Assembly: GCF_910592395.1 (NCBI RefSeq)
Contig: NC_088314.1
Span: 19,242,070 to 19,306,069 of the forward strand
Length of the DNA stretch: 64,000 nucleotides
Direction of reading: 5' to 3'
Origin: Lineus longissimus
Taxonomy: Eukaryota; Nemertea; Pilidiophora; Heteronemertea; Lineidae
Position 1 is the stretch's first letter; each line of letters opens with the position of its first letter. Below are positions 50,068 through 62,900 of the stretch, in pieces. The translations under genes and the position numbers were made by a program. The notes under the pieces are model-generated. The model did not search any database and was not told the origin of the DNA. It saw nothing but the letters and a program-made list of their open reading frames with translations.

Positions 50068-50288
50068 GTGACCCGCTCTACCAAAACTAGGCGCTTGTCG
50101 CATCTGAACTTGACAGGTTGATACGGACTTGTTGTTCATTTCCCTATTGTAGACCTTTTGTGAAATCTATTACAAACTGATTTGGTCACATTTCACAAAA
50201 GGTCTACAATAGGGAAATGAACAACAAGTCCGTATCAACCTGTCAAGTTCAGATGCGACAAGCGCCTAGTTTTGGTAGAGCAAGTCAC
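50068..50288. mobile_element. Foldback MITE copy A, 221 bp, 4-bp TSD
   Basis: Nearly the whole element is an inverted repeat: the left arm starts GTGACCCGCTCTACCAAAAC and the right arm is its complement, with a central loop of about 27 bases. The tetranucleotide ATTT flanks both sides (50064-50067 and 50289-50292). No coding content. A 4-bp duplication would suit Sola- or Chapaev-type transposition; the superfamily is not settled. Confidence 0.85.
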
Positions 50289-51153
50289 ATTTGTTGGGGT
50301 TCTGATTCGTCTTCGAAAAGGCCTATGGATGCTCCCTATTAAAGCAAGACATAAAGCCAAGGGACATTAAGACCACTTACCCCAACCGATTGTCCTTAGT
50401 CATTAGTTGTGCATTTCTGTTTGCTTTGAGAGACTTCTGCTTGGCAAATCCATGTTGGTTTCGTTTGTCCTACCAGCACAGCATACGACTGGTCCAAAGT
50501 TGGTCTGCTCGGGCAATACATGTATAAGTCGACCGAATGGACGGTTTTTCGCCACATCCCAGTTGGCTCAAAGGACGTGCTCGAGGTCATTGGTTAAACT
50601 TGCTCAGTATGCTTCACATGACTCTCTGGTCTGAGGCCAACTTGAGCTATGCTGTGCCAGTAGTGTGCAGATTTTCTTGACTTGATAAGATCTGACAAAC
50701 CGTTCAGTTACCCTGGTCATTATAGGGGTCCCCAAACTATTTCGAAATAGACATATTCCACAGACCAGTCAATTTAAGGCCCTTTCCTTGTTGTGATATA
50801 ATGACCAGTAGGCCCAAGTTGCCTTTATCATTTTCAATAGAAAATTGAATGACTATTGGTGAAAGATAAGTGAAATTTGTGTAATTTCATGTAAAATCCT
50901 GGCCTTTGAATGCAAATGGCTCAAATGAAGGACGACAAAGTAATCTGAATCCAGTTTTGGCGTTTTATTTGCTAAAAGTATACAGGTATCCTACAAAAAG
51001 TTCTTACATGAATCATTTGTACAATTTTAAAATGTGATGTCATATTCATGGCTCACTAACTATTATTTTGGCGATAACAGTGAAAAAGTGGTTCTGATAA
51101 TTACAATCTATACATTGTGCAGGTGTAGCTATAATAAACGTGGAGTTAAAATT

Positions 51154-51338
51154 TGACCCATCACGGCAAAAGCAGAGCATGTCGCTCTGAGCTTGGCAGG
51201 TTGAGATGGACTGGTTGTTCATTTCTCTGTTGTCTGCCTTTTGTGAAATCAGAGGACATCAATTTCTTCCGTTATCTCCTGGTGTCATTTCGGCTCCTCT
51301 TCTGTGTGACGTGCGACTCATTTTGCTGTGACAGGTCA
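51154..51338. mobile_element. Diverged relative of the 221-bp foldback MITE
   Basis: The left half follows the family consensus with many changes (gcttggcaggttgagatgg, ggttgttcatttctctgttg, cttttgtgaaat) and it starts TGACCC and ends GGTCA. The right half no longer pairs well with the left. This is an older copy. Confidence 0.6.
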
Positions 51339-51545
51339 CATATAAAGTTTGCCCGAAACACACAAACCAGCCCCAATACAGAATCAACCACTTCTATCAG
51401 CCAACTTGGTCAAAATAATCCGTTCAATTTGAACTGATTGGCACATCTGAACTGGTGAATGCTGTTATATCCAATAGAATGATTGTAGATGCAATGGCTA
51501 CATGCAGACCACATCAATAGGAAATAGAGTAGCTTTATAGAAATA

Positions 51546-51723
51546 CAGTAGAACCTCCCTTAGCGGACACCTCTCTACTAAGGACAACCTTTCTATTAAG
51601 GACACTAGTTTTGGTCCCAAATTGGTTGTTTCCATTCAATTTGACCTCTCTAATCAGGACACCCATCTATCAAGGACAGCACTAGTCAGTCCAGAGGGTG
51701 TCCTTAATAGAGAGGTTCTACTG
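51546..51723. mobile_element. Pogo/Tigger-type MITE (CAGTAGAACCTC), 178 bp
   Basis: The ends are CAGTAGAACCTCCCTTAGCG and the complement of CAGTAGAACCTCTCTATTAA, with TA outside both (51544-51545, 51724-51725). The interior repeats the theme tctattaaggacac several times. CAGT ends with TA targets are typical of pogo/Tigger elements. Confidence 0.83.
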
Positions 51724-53186
51724 TATAAATAGATAATCATGTCAGCTATAGATAACTATGCTTTGAACGGTTTATAGAAGCAGATCGAAAAGTTCTTGAA
51801 AGCATATACGGGTAAACTTAAGGTAGCCACAGCATAAAAATGACATATTGTTGATATATTAGATCTGATTGTGACACAGATATTGAGGTGCAGATCAACA
51901 GAGTGCTGTAAAGGCCTGGCTACGATTTATACAGTAAACTGCAGGATAACATTTTTTGCACACTATGCTGCTGCTTATGACTAATTTAGCTCGTCGCATT
52001 CTAGGTTGGGGGTGATTGGTGATTACATAATACGCTGTTACCCCTGCTGTCTGCCTGAACAACTGCAAAAGTATAGTCAACGCTATTAGTTATGTAGGAG
52101 CAAAATCATGTACCAATGAAATAAATTCATCTTCGATTGAAGACCGTGGTACAAGGACGGCATAAAGTTACACTATGAATACATCAACAGGTTTATGTAT
52201 GATCAGATCTCTTGGAATTTTCCAAACAAACCTTCCACCTTTTATTAATAACTACTAAATCCCAAACTCCACTAGTACACATCTAGTCTGGAATAAATGG
52301 ACGGACTTGCAAAAATTTAACAATTTAACATTACAGAAGAAAAGTCAATCTAAATACTGTACATCTATAAGGGGCCAATCAAGTGTCCTTATCACTTCAG
52401 AGATGTACCTGCTCAGAGAACTCTATCGATGTTTATTCAGTACTAGCATTGTACCCGTGGCGCAGGCAGGTTCAAATGGGGGCTCAAATGGGCTATACCT
52501 TGAATAGATTGAATTGCAATGAAAATCTAATGCAATATCAAAGGAGCCATACCGAAGAGACAAATTAAACCAACCATTTGTCCACAGACTCGGACCTAGC
52601 TGTGGCGTGCTGTATGCGTGCATATAACAGTATAAAAGTATATCAGTTGGTCCGATAGATGATGAGGCAATGCCTCGTTCCTTAGTCAGCAATATGCGCC
52701 TTTTTATACGGAGAAGAAGGAGTACCCAGATAGGCCTTCACATGTCGGCCTCCAAATTGCTCGAACCAATTGCACTATCACTACCTGACTACTATAACTT
52801 TAAAACTGCGTGCTCCTCCTACATGTAGCATGATCTCGGGCAAGGCACTTACTCGACAGGCAAGCTAGACGTTCAGCACCGTGAGCAGCTCCTTGATAAG
52901 GCCATTTCAGGTTCAGCGCGCCTCTTCAGATCAAGTATTGAAAGCTGTGGTGAGCACATAAACAGACCATGGTAACCTTCATTTGAAAATCCCTTCATAA
53001 TCAAGGGCTAGCTCTGGCTAACACAGCACCCATAAACAATAGATCACCAATTTGACTCAAGCTCCTTACTGCGGGAAAACCCAAGTCCAGCAACCGAAAG
53101 TACCAAAAATACATTTTTGTTTACATTTGAACTGCACACATACGTTTGTTTACAATTTCTTTCCCCGCGAAATCTCGAACATCAGG

Positions 53187-53302
53187 TGACCTGCAATCGT
53201 GGATCAGGTCAACATGTACAGGCTCTTCCAATCATCCCCCTACAGCCAGCTGTCCAACAGGTAATGTTAGCCACCCCACAGGGAGTGCAGGTAATTGATT
53301 AA
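53187..53302 (+). CDS. Possible exon of a Gln/Pro-rich protein
   Basis: After an acceptor-like catcag, the frame reads GQHVQALPIIPLQPAVQQVM and LATPQGVQVID before a stop. Two donor-like sites (caacag|gtaatg and gtgcag|gtaatt) fall inside. The composition recalls activation domains of transcription factors. No neighbouring exon was found, so this is tentative. Confidence 0.2.
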
Positions 53303-53822
53303 GCCCCTGCATAACTAAACACCTATGACTTGGCTTCTGTGAGTGGTAAGGAGAATTGACAGTGTCCGATTAAAAATACCTCATTACTGCTCCGCTGAAG
53401 TAAATTTCCGAAAATAAACATAACGTTGCATCAGGATAACATATCATCTGCAAACGTGCAAAATTTCGAGACGAAACACTACCCCCAAATGGCACTTTAT
53501 CGAGCCGCCTTATAGTATTATGATATAGATATATCTTAACCAAGGTTTGGACATCACTATTTCTCCACTCAGTACATAAGAGGAGGTGGCACAAAACTCG
53601 ATTCAGGGTTATAAAATAAACTAATCATGGTTATTATTACTAAACCAGATGCAATAAATCATATTCAAAATGTTAGTATCACAGAAATAATCGCTATATA
53701 TATACAGTACTAAAGAAGACATTTAGGAAAATAAACTTTCTACGATATCATATATTTATAAATAATTTATACATATATATATAATGGTAAATCTATAGAA
53801 TGAGATACAACTCCTAACAATA

Positions 53823-54127
53823 CAACGTGTCCCAAAAAAACCCAGAGGTCACAAACACTATGTTTATTCTAAAGTGTGATAATAAACCAGTTTTAGGACC
53901 ACTTTTGTTTATAACTGGAAATTTTCAAATTGAAATTTTGGTGTACTGGGTTTGATCATTTCACATATCCATAACTAATGATTAACAAATCATGTTAAAT
54001 ATTTCATAACTGAAACAATTTTGAAATTCGTTGCCCTGAGATCGAAAGCCCAACCTATTATACAGAGAAATGCTACTCGAATCAACAACACCAGGGCTTT
54101 CAATTACATGAATTTGGGCACACCCTG
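53823..54127. mobile_element. Mariner/pogo-like MITE with GTGTCCCA-type ends, 305 bp
   Basis: The left end is CAACGTGTCCCAAAAAAAC and the right end is the complement of CAGGGTGTGCCCAAATT, with TA on both sides (53821-53822, 54128-54129). The ends resemble those of the pogo-like transposon at 24784-26856. No coding content. Confidence 0.6.
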
Positions 54128-55712
54128 TACAGTCTACTTGAAAACTTTTGTCCAAATCATACTTGGGGCATTACAAAAGATGATTTTTTCTTTTCATTTT
54201 GACCGTTAATTGGGTGTGGCCAACTTAATGCACTGTTAACCGAAAGCCCTGAAATAAGACACCAAAAACTATCACTTTGACAATCAATTATAGTTTACAC
54301 AAAAACAAACAACCAGAAAACTGGACCAATTTTGCATCAAGATCGAAGGATCCACTCTCTTACTTTTGGCAATTTGTAAAGGTCATCCATAATCATCGAC
54401 ATTTTCAAAACGGTACAAAACAAAACTCTGGAGGTGATGTCATCTTTTCAATTTTCAATTAAATGATGATTTATCAACATTCTGAGAGAGCTCTTTAATA
54501 GTCTGCCAATGAGTACATTTTGAACTCATTTGAAAATATCGATTGCAATCGCAAGAGCACAGTTAAAATCGGCTTCGATATCATCCTGAACTTCGATGAT
54601 AGCGACTGTTTAACTTAACAAAAGGAATATGATTTGAATAAAAATAAGTATCTGAGAAATAATATAAATATAAAAGTAGATTTTCAAAAAATAAAACAGC
54701 AGTATTTAGACCCGTGATAATGGTGTAACTAGGTGAATTTGAAAACAAGTTTAAATTGTACAGCAGATTTTGGCAACAGCAAATAAACTTAACATGTTCA
54801 AGATAATGTGAGGTATGAATTCATCCTAGAAAGATTTAAAACTTTCCGAGTTGCATGTAGCAGAGATTTAGTGTAGGCAGCAGCATTCAATGGTGTCACA
54901 ACCTCTAGTGCTGCCCGACCGGCACAACCGAAAAATAAATCCAAGCAAATTATGAATTGAATTGATTTCTTCTTACCCATTAACCAAGGTCCTCCTGATC
55001 CCGTAAACCACATCACTAAAAACAACACAGACATCACAAGAAGCCCTCGATGCAAAGCCCATTGCAAGACAGACTTTGCGATGGCTCGGTGTGAGATAAG
55101 TTGGAGTCTTTACGAATGTTTATTCAGAGATGGTTACCCAACGAGATGAATTTACACGGACGTAGAACCACATGACTGATACCAATACGGACATCACAAG
55201 ATTTGGACGACTACAAAAAAAACATTACACAAAGATCAACCTTAGAAACTCGGTAGAATCCGTCGTGTAATATCGATGTCCATTGTCTGTATGTCCATTT
55301 TGAAGTCAATTTGGACGAACATTTTCTCATAAGCAGACGATCAAACCTGCATCTAATTATGCATAGTTCTTAGCTTCCTTGCGTACAGTTGACTTGCGGT
55401 ACAGAAAATCGGATCATGGCCTCCCAAGTCTGAAGAAAAAGAGACTTTCTTTTAAGAAAAGAAAGTTATTTCACTATTTCTACGTAAGTTAGCTACTAGT
55501 GCAGTGTAGGGTCAATGTTTCCCACCACCTAGGAGATGTTTTGCAGTTGGCGTGTTTTTATGACCTTTAAAGTCAATGCAGTTTGATGAATATGTGTCCG
55601 TGTAAAACTGTGTAGCCAGCATCATTGCTTCGACGTGAATTGCAAAGGACAGGAAAAGACTGTATGGGTCTATACCGTCCACCACCACTTCAGAGATAGT
55701 TTGTAAAAGTTG

Positions 55713-55919
55713 ATGAAAAGAGCCTTCGAGTTTGAGGAAATTGTGACAGAGCACCTCAACAAGCAATACCCAGACTATTTCATTCCGCTGAGCTTTCCAA
55801 GAAAAGGAATAGACAGTCCAAGTTGTTCAGTAGACCGTCTTGCCATAGTCAGCATTAGATCACCAGATGTTAGGCAGAACACCACGTGTACCTTTGGCAT
55901 TAATCTCTTCTACATCTAG
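55713..55919 (+). CDS. Unrecognised 68-residue open frame
   Basis: The frame begins MKRAFEFEEIVTEHLNKQYP and continues with DYFIPLSFPRKGIDSPSC and DRLAIVSIRSPDVRQ, a composition typical of real protein. A minus-strand frame of similar length (55512-55766) overlaps it, so strand is uncertain. It may belong with the next frame at 56083-56399, but no splice sites joining them are convincing. Confidence 0.27.
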   Translation: MKRAFEFEEIVTEHLNKQYPDYFIPLSFPRKGIDSPSCSVDRLAIVSIRSPDVRQNTTCTFGINLFYI

Positions 55920-56082
55920 ACAGGAATGAGGACTTGCCATAACCGTACTTAAGCACCAAGAGGAGAGACTGAACAGGAAGAGGCCTATAGGTAACCGGGT
56001 GTGCGTGTTTACTCAAAGCATGTTTACAGAGGTTGTGACATCACTGTTACGCATGTCATAGCAACATGTGGATGGTGCTAGA

Positions 56083-56399
56083 TAGTAACATGCGGACACG
56101 GTGCTAGGTTCAAATCAATAAACTCTGTCTACTCAGTTATACTCTCGATTGATAAGAAGCATTTGTACCAAGTGGAAGTCTCTGAAATCTCCCATTCATT
56201 CCATGCTTTATGCTTTACTGGACATTTTCTGAAAATAACCCAACTGCATGACCAAAAGACCTGTGAATGTTTCAAACAATACAAGACAGCCTCTGTTCAA
56301 CTTTGTATCACCGAATCAAGTTTTACACTGAGTAGGCAAGAGCTTGGTTCACTTGTGTCATTACTAAAAGCACTAACTACAAGTCTGAACGCATCCTAG
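56083..56399 (+). CDS. Unrecognised open frame, possible 3' exon
   Basis: The frame is open from 56083 to the TAG at 56397-56399. It includes INSVYSVILSIDKKHLYQVE, KTCECFKQYKTASVQLCITE and SSFTLSRQELGSLVSLLKAL. A possible acceptor (ggtgctag) lies at its start. It looks protein-like but I cannot name a domain. It ends about 580 bases from the convergent stop of the FN3-thioredoxin gene. Confidence 0.27.
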
Positions 56400-56974
56400 G
56401 TTATTATGCTGCATGTGCCACCTCGCTCCCCAAGCCTTTGAATCCTACCTTAACAATGCAATTTATGGTAGGCATAGCTCCTGGATACGAGGTTAGGCAA
56501 TCTACATAATAATTTAGGGCACGCTGTACAAATGACTGCCACCTAAACAACTTGGAGTTGGGTTATTAACCCATTAAGGACATATCAACAACATCATTTT
56601 CGGATGGAGAGACCGGTTTGAGAAAAATCCTTTCAAACACTATCACCTCTTTGCAATTTTTTAGAAAAGTTACAAAATTAACTTTCTATTAACATGCCAA
56701 TTACATTCAAGCACAACTAACTAAAGATTTGCTTGGTCCTTTAGGGTTAACAGGGTAAGACAGACCACCACCAACCTAAAGGCTTATCCATAGTCCTACA
56801 ATCACAGGCCCGATAACGTGCAAACTGAATTCAACGAAAGAAAACGCTAAACATATTTCGTCATCAACTGTGCACGCAAGGACACATGAGCCATGAAATT
56901 ATTAATGCGTGGACACCATTTGGCACTATTTTTGTCACAGCTTCGTCACCCGGGCTAGGATCTATGCATAAGCC

Positions 56975-59900
56975 TTAACCGTCCCAATCCTTCCGGCCTA
57001 AAGTGCTGGACGGATTGGAGGCATAAGTATGAATATAAGGACTCTTGCCATTAGCAGGAATCAGGACTCCATCGGTACGATTCCCTGCGGATAGAGGGCG
57101 CATATTGCTGACTGATATCGCCTCCTTTGGTTGCTTGCTGCGCATGAACAGCTTGTTGGACGAGGTTGGTCGCTGCGTGGGTCTGTGAGACGAGGTTGGA
57201 CGGGATGGACGCTTGGAGGATTGCGGTCGTGAGCGTGCTGGCGATCGGGGTGATTTCAGTCGTCGCTTGGGGGCCGTCATCGGTGAGGCACTGGCTGTTC
57301 CATGTGCTCCTGGCGTGTGGATGAGGATGTTGTCAGCTTGGAGACCGTCACCTAATGTAGACAAACACACTAAGTAATATCAAAATATTGATTGCCAGTT
57401 TAACTCTGCGGTTGCCAGGGACACTTCCACATAAATTTTTTTCGCAGATCATGAAATTTTTTTTCACGATTTCCATTTTTTGGCAAATCCTGGTTTTTCG
57501 CAAAATCGGCAAAAAAAAACCACAGAGAAATTCATCCATTTACAGTATTCGGATTCTACTCTCACCAAGCCTTACTTTCTACTTACCGATTCCGTCCACA
57601 CAGTTATCAATGGCCTCATCGATGTCTACAAGATCTGGCGGATCGGCTGACATGACAGTATCCAGTGTCTGTCGCATGTACTTCTCAAACGACGTATAAT
57701 CGATGGCACAGTACCGGCCATGGAAGGCTACGTAATCTGGAATGATAACAATAAGATATGTCACTCAGGACAACAATAAGTTTGCAACTAGTGAGGAAGC
57801 ATGTTAGCACAGTGGAAGTGGGTCCGACTCGTGATTGGAAGGTCTTGGGTTTGAAACCCAGCCATGCCTTGTAATTGTAGTTTTTGAATGAGGAACAGTG
57901 GAAAGGTGTCAGACTTCTGATCAGAAGGTGTTTGAGTTGCAAGATCGTCAGATAGGGCAAGTGATAGCGATGGTCACACTTTGTGTACAGCAATGCTTTA
58001 TGAGTGAGCAGTCGATATATAAATGCTTGCTGTATTCTTCATCAAGGGTCGGTGTAATGGAGTCCGGGGTGGCGTAGTGAAGTCCAAAAGTGGAGGGTCA
58101 TGGTGCATGTGCCCTAAACCTGATGAACGTGTCAGCCTAGCTTGCTCTGCTCAGGAGGGAAATAAACTTACTGTCGGGATGTATAATCACTATGGACGGT
58201 ACTCCTTGGACGCCGAACAACTTGTTGATCTCGATAGAGTGGTGTTCCTTGTTCTTCTTACCTGTAACAAAAAAAAACACTTTTTAAAAATTAATGTTGA
58301 ATTGAGGCCAAATTCAATTCTTATATCATGAACACCTCTAGTTAGGTCTTCTCATGGTCTATGTCATCTTGGGCTGGCATCACTACCACAGAACACAGAC
58401 AAGAGCCATATTTACTGTCTCCTGTGCAAATACAGAACCTCTCTGACGCATCTTTTGACTGTTCCACCGGTTAATAGAAATAAACATTGCCGACTCAGAG
58501 TAATCAAGTAATCAGACATGTCAACGTGATGGAGCTTAATCTACACGTACATAACGTATATCTTTTACAGTATACACAACACCCATGTTGAAATTTCCAT
58601 GTGTATTGACATACTCACAACTGAAAATCTGACGTATTCAATTTCGAATTTCAAATTTTGAACAGTATATGTGCTACATCTACCGTGTAATCCTATCGTT
58701 TTGGGGTATTGGATCTGACAGTTATGGAATATGGTCTTGGGTAGAGCAGGGCCATAATGGTCAAACAGTGGAACCACCTCTCTGTCTGGGGCAGTGACTT
58801 TGGTCCCAAATGAGTAGTTCATATATGTTTTTACCTCTGTAATCAAGACACCTCCCTAATAAAGATAGTGTCTGCCAGTCCTATAAGTGTCCTTAATAGA
58901 GAGGTTCTACTGTATTTCTACTACGGGGTTCCAGGGGACCAGGGATCTAAGTTGACTACTGCATCAATGGTGGGAATGCCCTCAGGAATTTCAAAAAGTA
59001 TGGGAAGGGGGGCCCTATTAAACATGCACTAAATAATTTCTGACTTCTAAAGGACAAAATCAATCGCAAACCTTTGATTAGGACATTTGGGATTCCATTA
59101 CCTGTGAGTTAATAAAGTGGTTGGTCAAATGTTTATGAAAACAGCAATCAAGATTAACTCAGTGCCAACGCTTTTTTTAAGCAGTAAAGCAGTGATTGGG
59201 TCATAATTTTACACAAAACAAAGGCCAAACGTCAATCTTCAAGCACTGTTTAAATCAAAATCTGAATATCAAATGAAAACTTCCTCAAAAGTGTTAGATT
59301 CTTCAAGTTTTCTCATGGCAGTCCAGATGGTTAAGGAAGTTGACTACAGGCGATAATGAGCTACAAATTTACAAAGATTTACCTTTCTTCTTTGATTTGT
59401 TTTCTGGAGAAATGGAAAATTGACGTCACAATACAAACTTGAGATACGGCATAAAGTTAGCACAAAGAGGTACAGTACTGGTCACAACTGACATACTCTT
59501 GTTGTAAACCGCCAATTTTCACACCTTTTTATTTTGTGAGCAAGACGTATGCGCGACACGTCGTGAAAGCTGTGTGCAATCTGCACAAAAGAGAAGTGAC
59601 GTCAATTTCAACCAGTACTGTATTTGTAAACAAGTGAAGTCAACCTTGACTGACAGAAAGAACAGATAATTTTGAAATGAAATCAATCGATAGTCTGATT
59701 ATCAGTACAAATCTTCCAACCACCAATGGCAAGCCCGTCACAAACTTACCCAGTGCCGCTCTAATCGAGGCATCTTGCGGCTGATCAACGGTCGGCGCCA
59801 TCTGGTTCGTGAAATGTTTAACGCAAAGTTCGTCCTTCCAGCCGTTTTCCATTATCGTGTGGACGAGTTCTTGGCGTTCTTTGATTGCGTCATTGCCAAG

Positions 59901-62900
59901 ACCACAGGCGACAGTCACGAAATTAGCCTGAAAAATACAACAACAGAAAATAGTATTACACTTTGCATTATTGGAGATTTATATGTGTCAAATTGTTTGT
60001 GATATCTGCCAAAGAAGTTGAGAACACTTAACATACATACATACATGCATAATGAAATTTATATAGCGCTGTATCCAGAGATGCGATCTCCGCTCAAAGC
60101 GCTTTACAATAAGAGAGAAACTGATCAAAGATCAGAGACCAAAGACCCTCCCAAACAGATGAGTCTTCAGGAGGGCCTTGAATGTAGTTAGGTCACATTT
60201 AATCATTTAGTCAGTTCTCTGCGTTCCAGAGGGAATATGGGCATTTCAAAAGAGACCAGAAATTGCAAAATGCAAATTTGAACACTGAAACATTCAATCA
60301 ACTTACACTCGAACTATACTGCTTTGCAAAGCGGACAAAATGTCTAGCGAGTTTGACCGAACCGTGACACCATCTTGTCCAGAACAACAGCGCCGTCGGA
60401 CTGTCGCTGTCGGCGTTCAACAACAACGGCTTGTACTGGCCATCAAATACGTCGCGCACATTACAAGGCGGTGGTGTTAGGTGGCGCTTCAGTAGGCCCG
60501 GGTTGGCTGGTTTGGCATTTGGTCGCTTCTCTGTTTTGAAGGTGTCTGAATACTGACAACAGCCATGAGATGGCCACCTGAAGAGAGAAGGCAAAATAAA
60601 ACTTTCGGGGAAACGGATCTGGTCCAGGGGGAGTGATACTCCTAGTTGCATAACCAGGATATGCACCAAATTTATAAGAATTCAGCAGCTCAGGCAAAAG
60701 CTTGATACACTTCAACTTTTTTTCTGGAAAATGATTACAAAAATGTGACCCACTCTACCAAAACTAGGCGCTTGTCGCATCTGAACTTGACAGGTTGATA
60801 CGGACTTGTTGTTCATTTCCCTTTTGTAGACCTTTTGTGAAATGTGACCAAATCAGTTTGTAATAGATTTCCCAAAAGGTCTACAATAGGGAAATGAACA
60901 ACAAGTCCGTATCAACCTGTCAAGTTCAGATGCGACAAGCGCCTAGTTTTGGTAGAGCGGGTCACAAATAGCTAAATTATGCCCAAAACTTAATGGTTGG
61001 CACCTCTGCCTTCACAACTTGACCATCTGAGGAGATACATTAATGGCCGCTTCGGAACTTCATATCAAAGAAAATGTCTTACTTGGTGTCTTTGTGGTGC
61101 ACGCCATTGAAACAGAAGAACGAGAAAGGCTGGAAGGGTTCTGTGAGGAGTTCCACGGTGTTGGACTCGACACTGTTAGCGTAGGGCTGGTCGGCCACAG
61201 CAATCATACTCAGCCGGTGACTGGGCTGATTCAAGTTCAGCTGGAACAAGAAATCTTTTGATTAGGAACAAGAAACAATGAAAATGTTGCTGGACTTGAC
61301 ATTGCCAGGAACTAGGTTCAGTAGTAGGGGAGCCGCTGTGGTGTAGTGGCTTGGACTCTCGACCAGCGGTCAAGAGGTCCCGGGTTCGATCCCCACTGTC
61401 GGCGTGAGACTGTAGGCTGGTCTCTCTGTCTTACTTGCCTCTCTGCACCCAGGTGTATAAATGGGTACCGGTCAGAAATGCACAGATTGTAGCGCTGGTT
61501 GAGCAGCTCATCTGTGGTCTACTGAAAGGTTTCAGGACAGACCGGGGTTAAACTGAAAGTCGAATGATAACCTATATCGTAGTTGATATCAGACTACAAA
61601 CCCTAAACTTTAACTTTTTTTTTTAGTAAAGTGGATTAAGCCAATGTTCTCAAACCCTGTGCCAGTCATTTTAGTATCAGCCTCCTCTCACCTTAATCCG
61701 GACATTCTTGATTCCCGGCTGGAGGCTGCAGCCATACTGTTTCCCATCGACGAGGACCTTGTACCCCGTCACGTGGATGTCGGGGTTCGACTGGACACAG
61801 GACCAGCTCACGTGGGCGAGGAGGTGGCCCGTGTAATTTTTGAAAGACTGGAAACAATCTTCTAACATGGTGTCGATCTGGGCGATGCTCTCTGCCGCTC
61901 TACTTGAATTTGACTGAAAAGATCGCAAGATGATGTTATAAGATTTATAAGAAATGTAAGCTCTTAGGCACCTTCCCCATAGAGGTATACGGTATACTAC
62001 ACTATACGCGAACAATGGCTTCACAAGGGGTGCATGACCATGAAACTATTGTTCGCGTATAGTATAGTATAGGGTATAGCTCTATGGGGAAGGTGCCTTA
62101 TAGACAAACTTTTCAAGAATTTTAAGAGGGATACATTGTTTGTTCACATACTTACTGTTGGTTCAACTATATCTAGTTCTTATTTCAAACACCAGGTGAT
62201 GCCAAGAGGCAGTCATAATACATGCATGCTTGCACGTTATCTGTCTACAATTTGTGCGTGTATCAATATTTTGTAGTCTTGGAAACGAAACTTACATCTC
62301 CCTCCATAAGAATTCTTCCCAGGGGTCGGTTGTTCGACAGCGCAATCAACCTGGAAAGATACAGATATTGTATTCATTGTGTTACTCAGCTTTGATCACC
62401 ACTCAAAGGGAACTGGAACCGCCAAGCCAGTTCGTATGACCTCGTTTTCATTTCCCGCGTATCGGGTGATCAGAACGAGGCATGAATGAAACATGGCGCC
62501 TAGCTGTCAATCATTGAGTGACGTCACTACTATGGAATTTACTACGAAAACTCATGAATGAAAGATCGCATGACTCACGTGATTCTCACATGATTCTCAA
62601 TAATAACAAATTGAACTGCGCATGCTCGGGCACTGGGGGCGGAGCTACAAATCTGAACTCGAATAGGAAGTTGGAAGTTTGACTTTCTCGGGCGGTGAAA
62701 GTCGAAAAGTTGAATAAATCGCTTGGCGGTTCCAGTTCCCTTTAAAGGGACAACTAGGGCATGGGATTTACCTGGCCAGGAGGATAGTACCCCTGCTTGC
62801 CACCATGCGCCCCCACTTGTTCTATCAGACTGATGCTGATCCCTTAAGTGTCAGTCTACAGACAGACCATCAAAAAGTGGTAAGGTTGGGGACAGCGGAT

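Larger units (their letters stand above)
48371..55700. other. BRK1 downstream region, repeat-rich
   Basis: The first 540-860 bases are probably BRK1 3'UTR. The rest contains five inverted-repeat elements (48721, 49634, 50068, 51154, 51546) and one more at 53823. No recognisable gene. A minus-strand hydrophobic frame (54977-55034, MSVLFLVMWFTGSGGPWL) ending at a good donor could be a signal-peptide exon, but nothing supports it further. Confidence 0.45.

Noticed and set aside
61327-61404. Functional tRNA gene
   Set aside because: A and B boxes are present but the acceptor stem does not pair and a SINE body follows.
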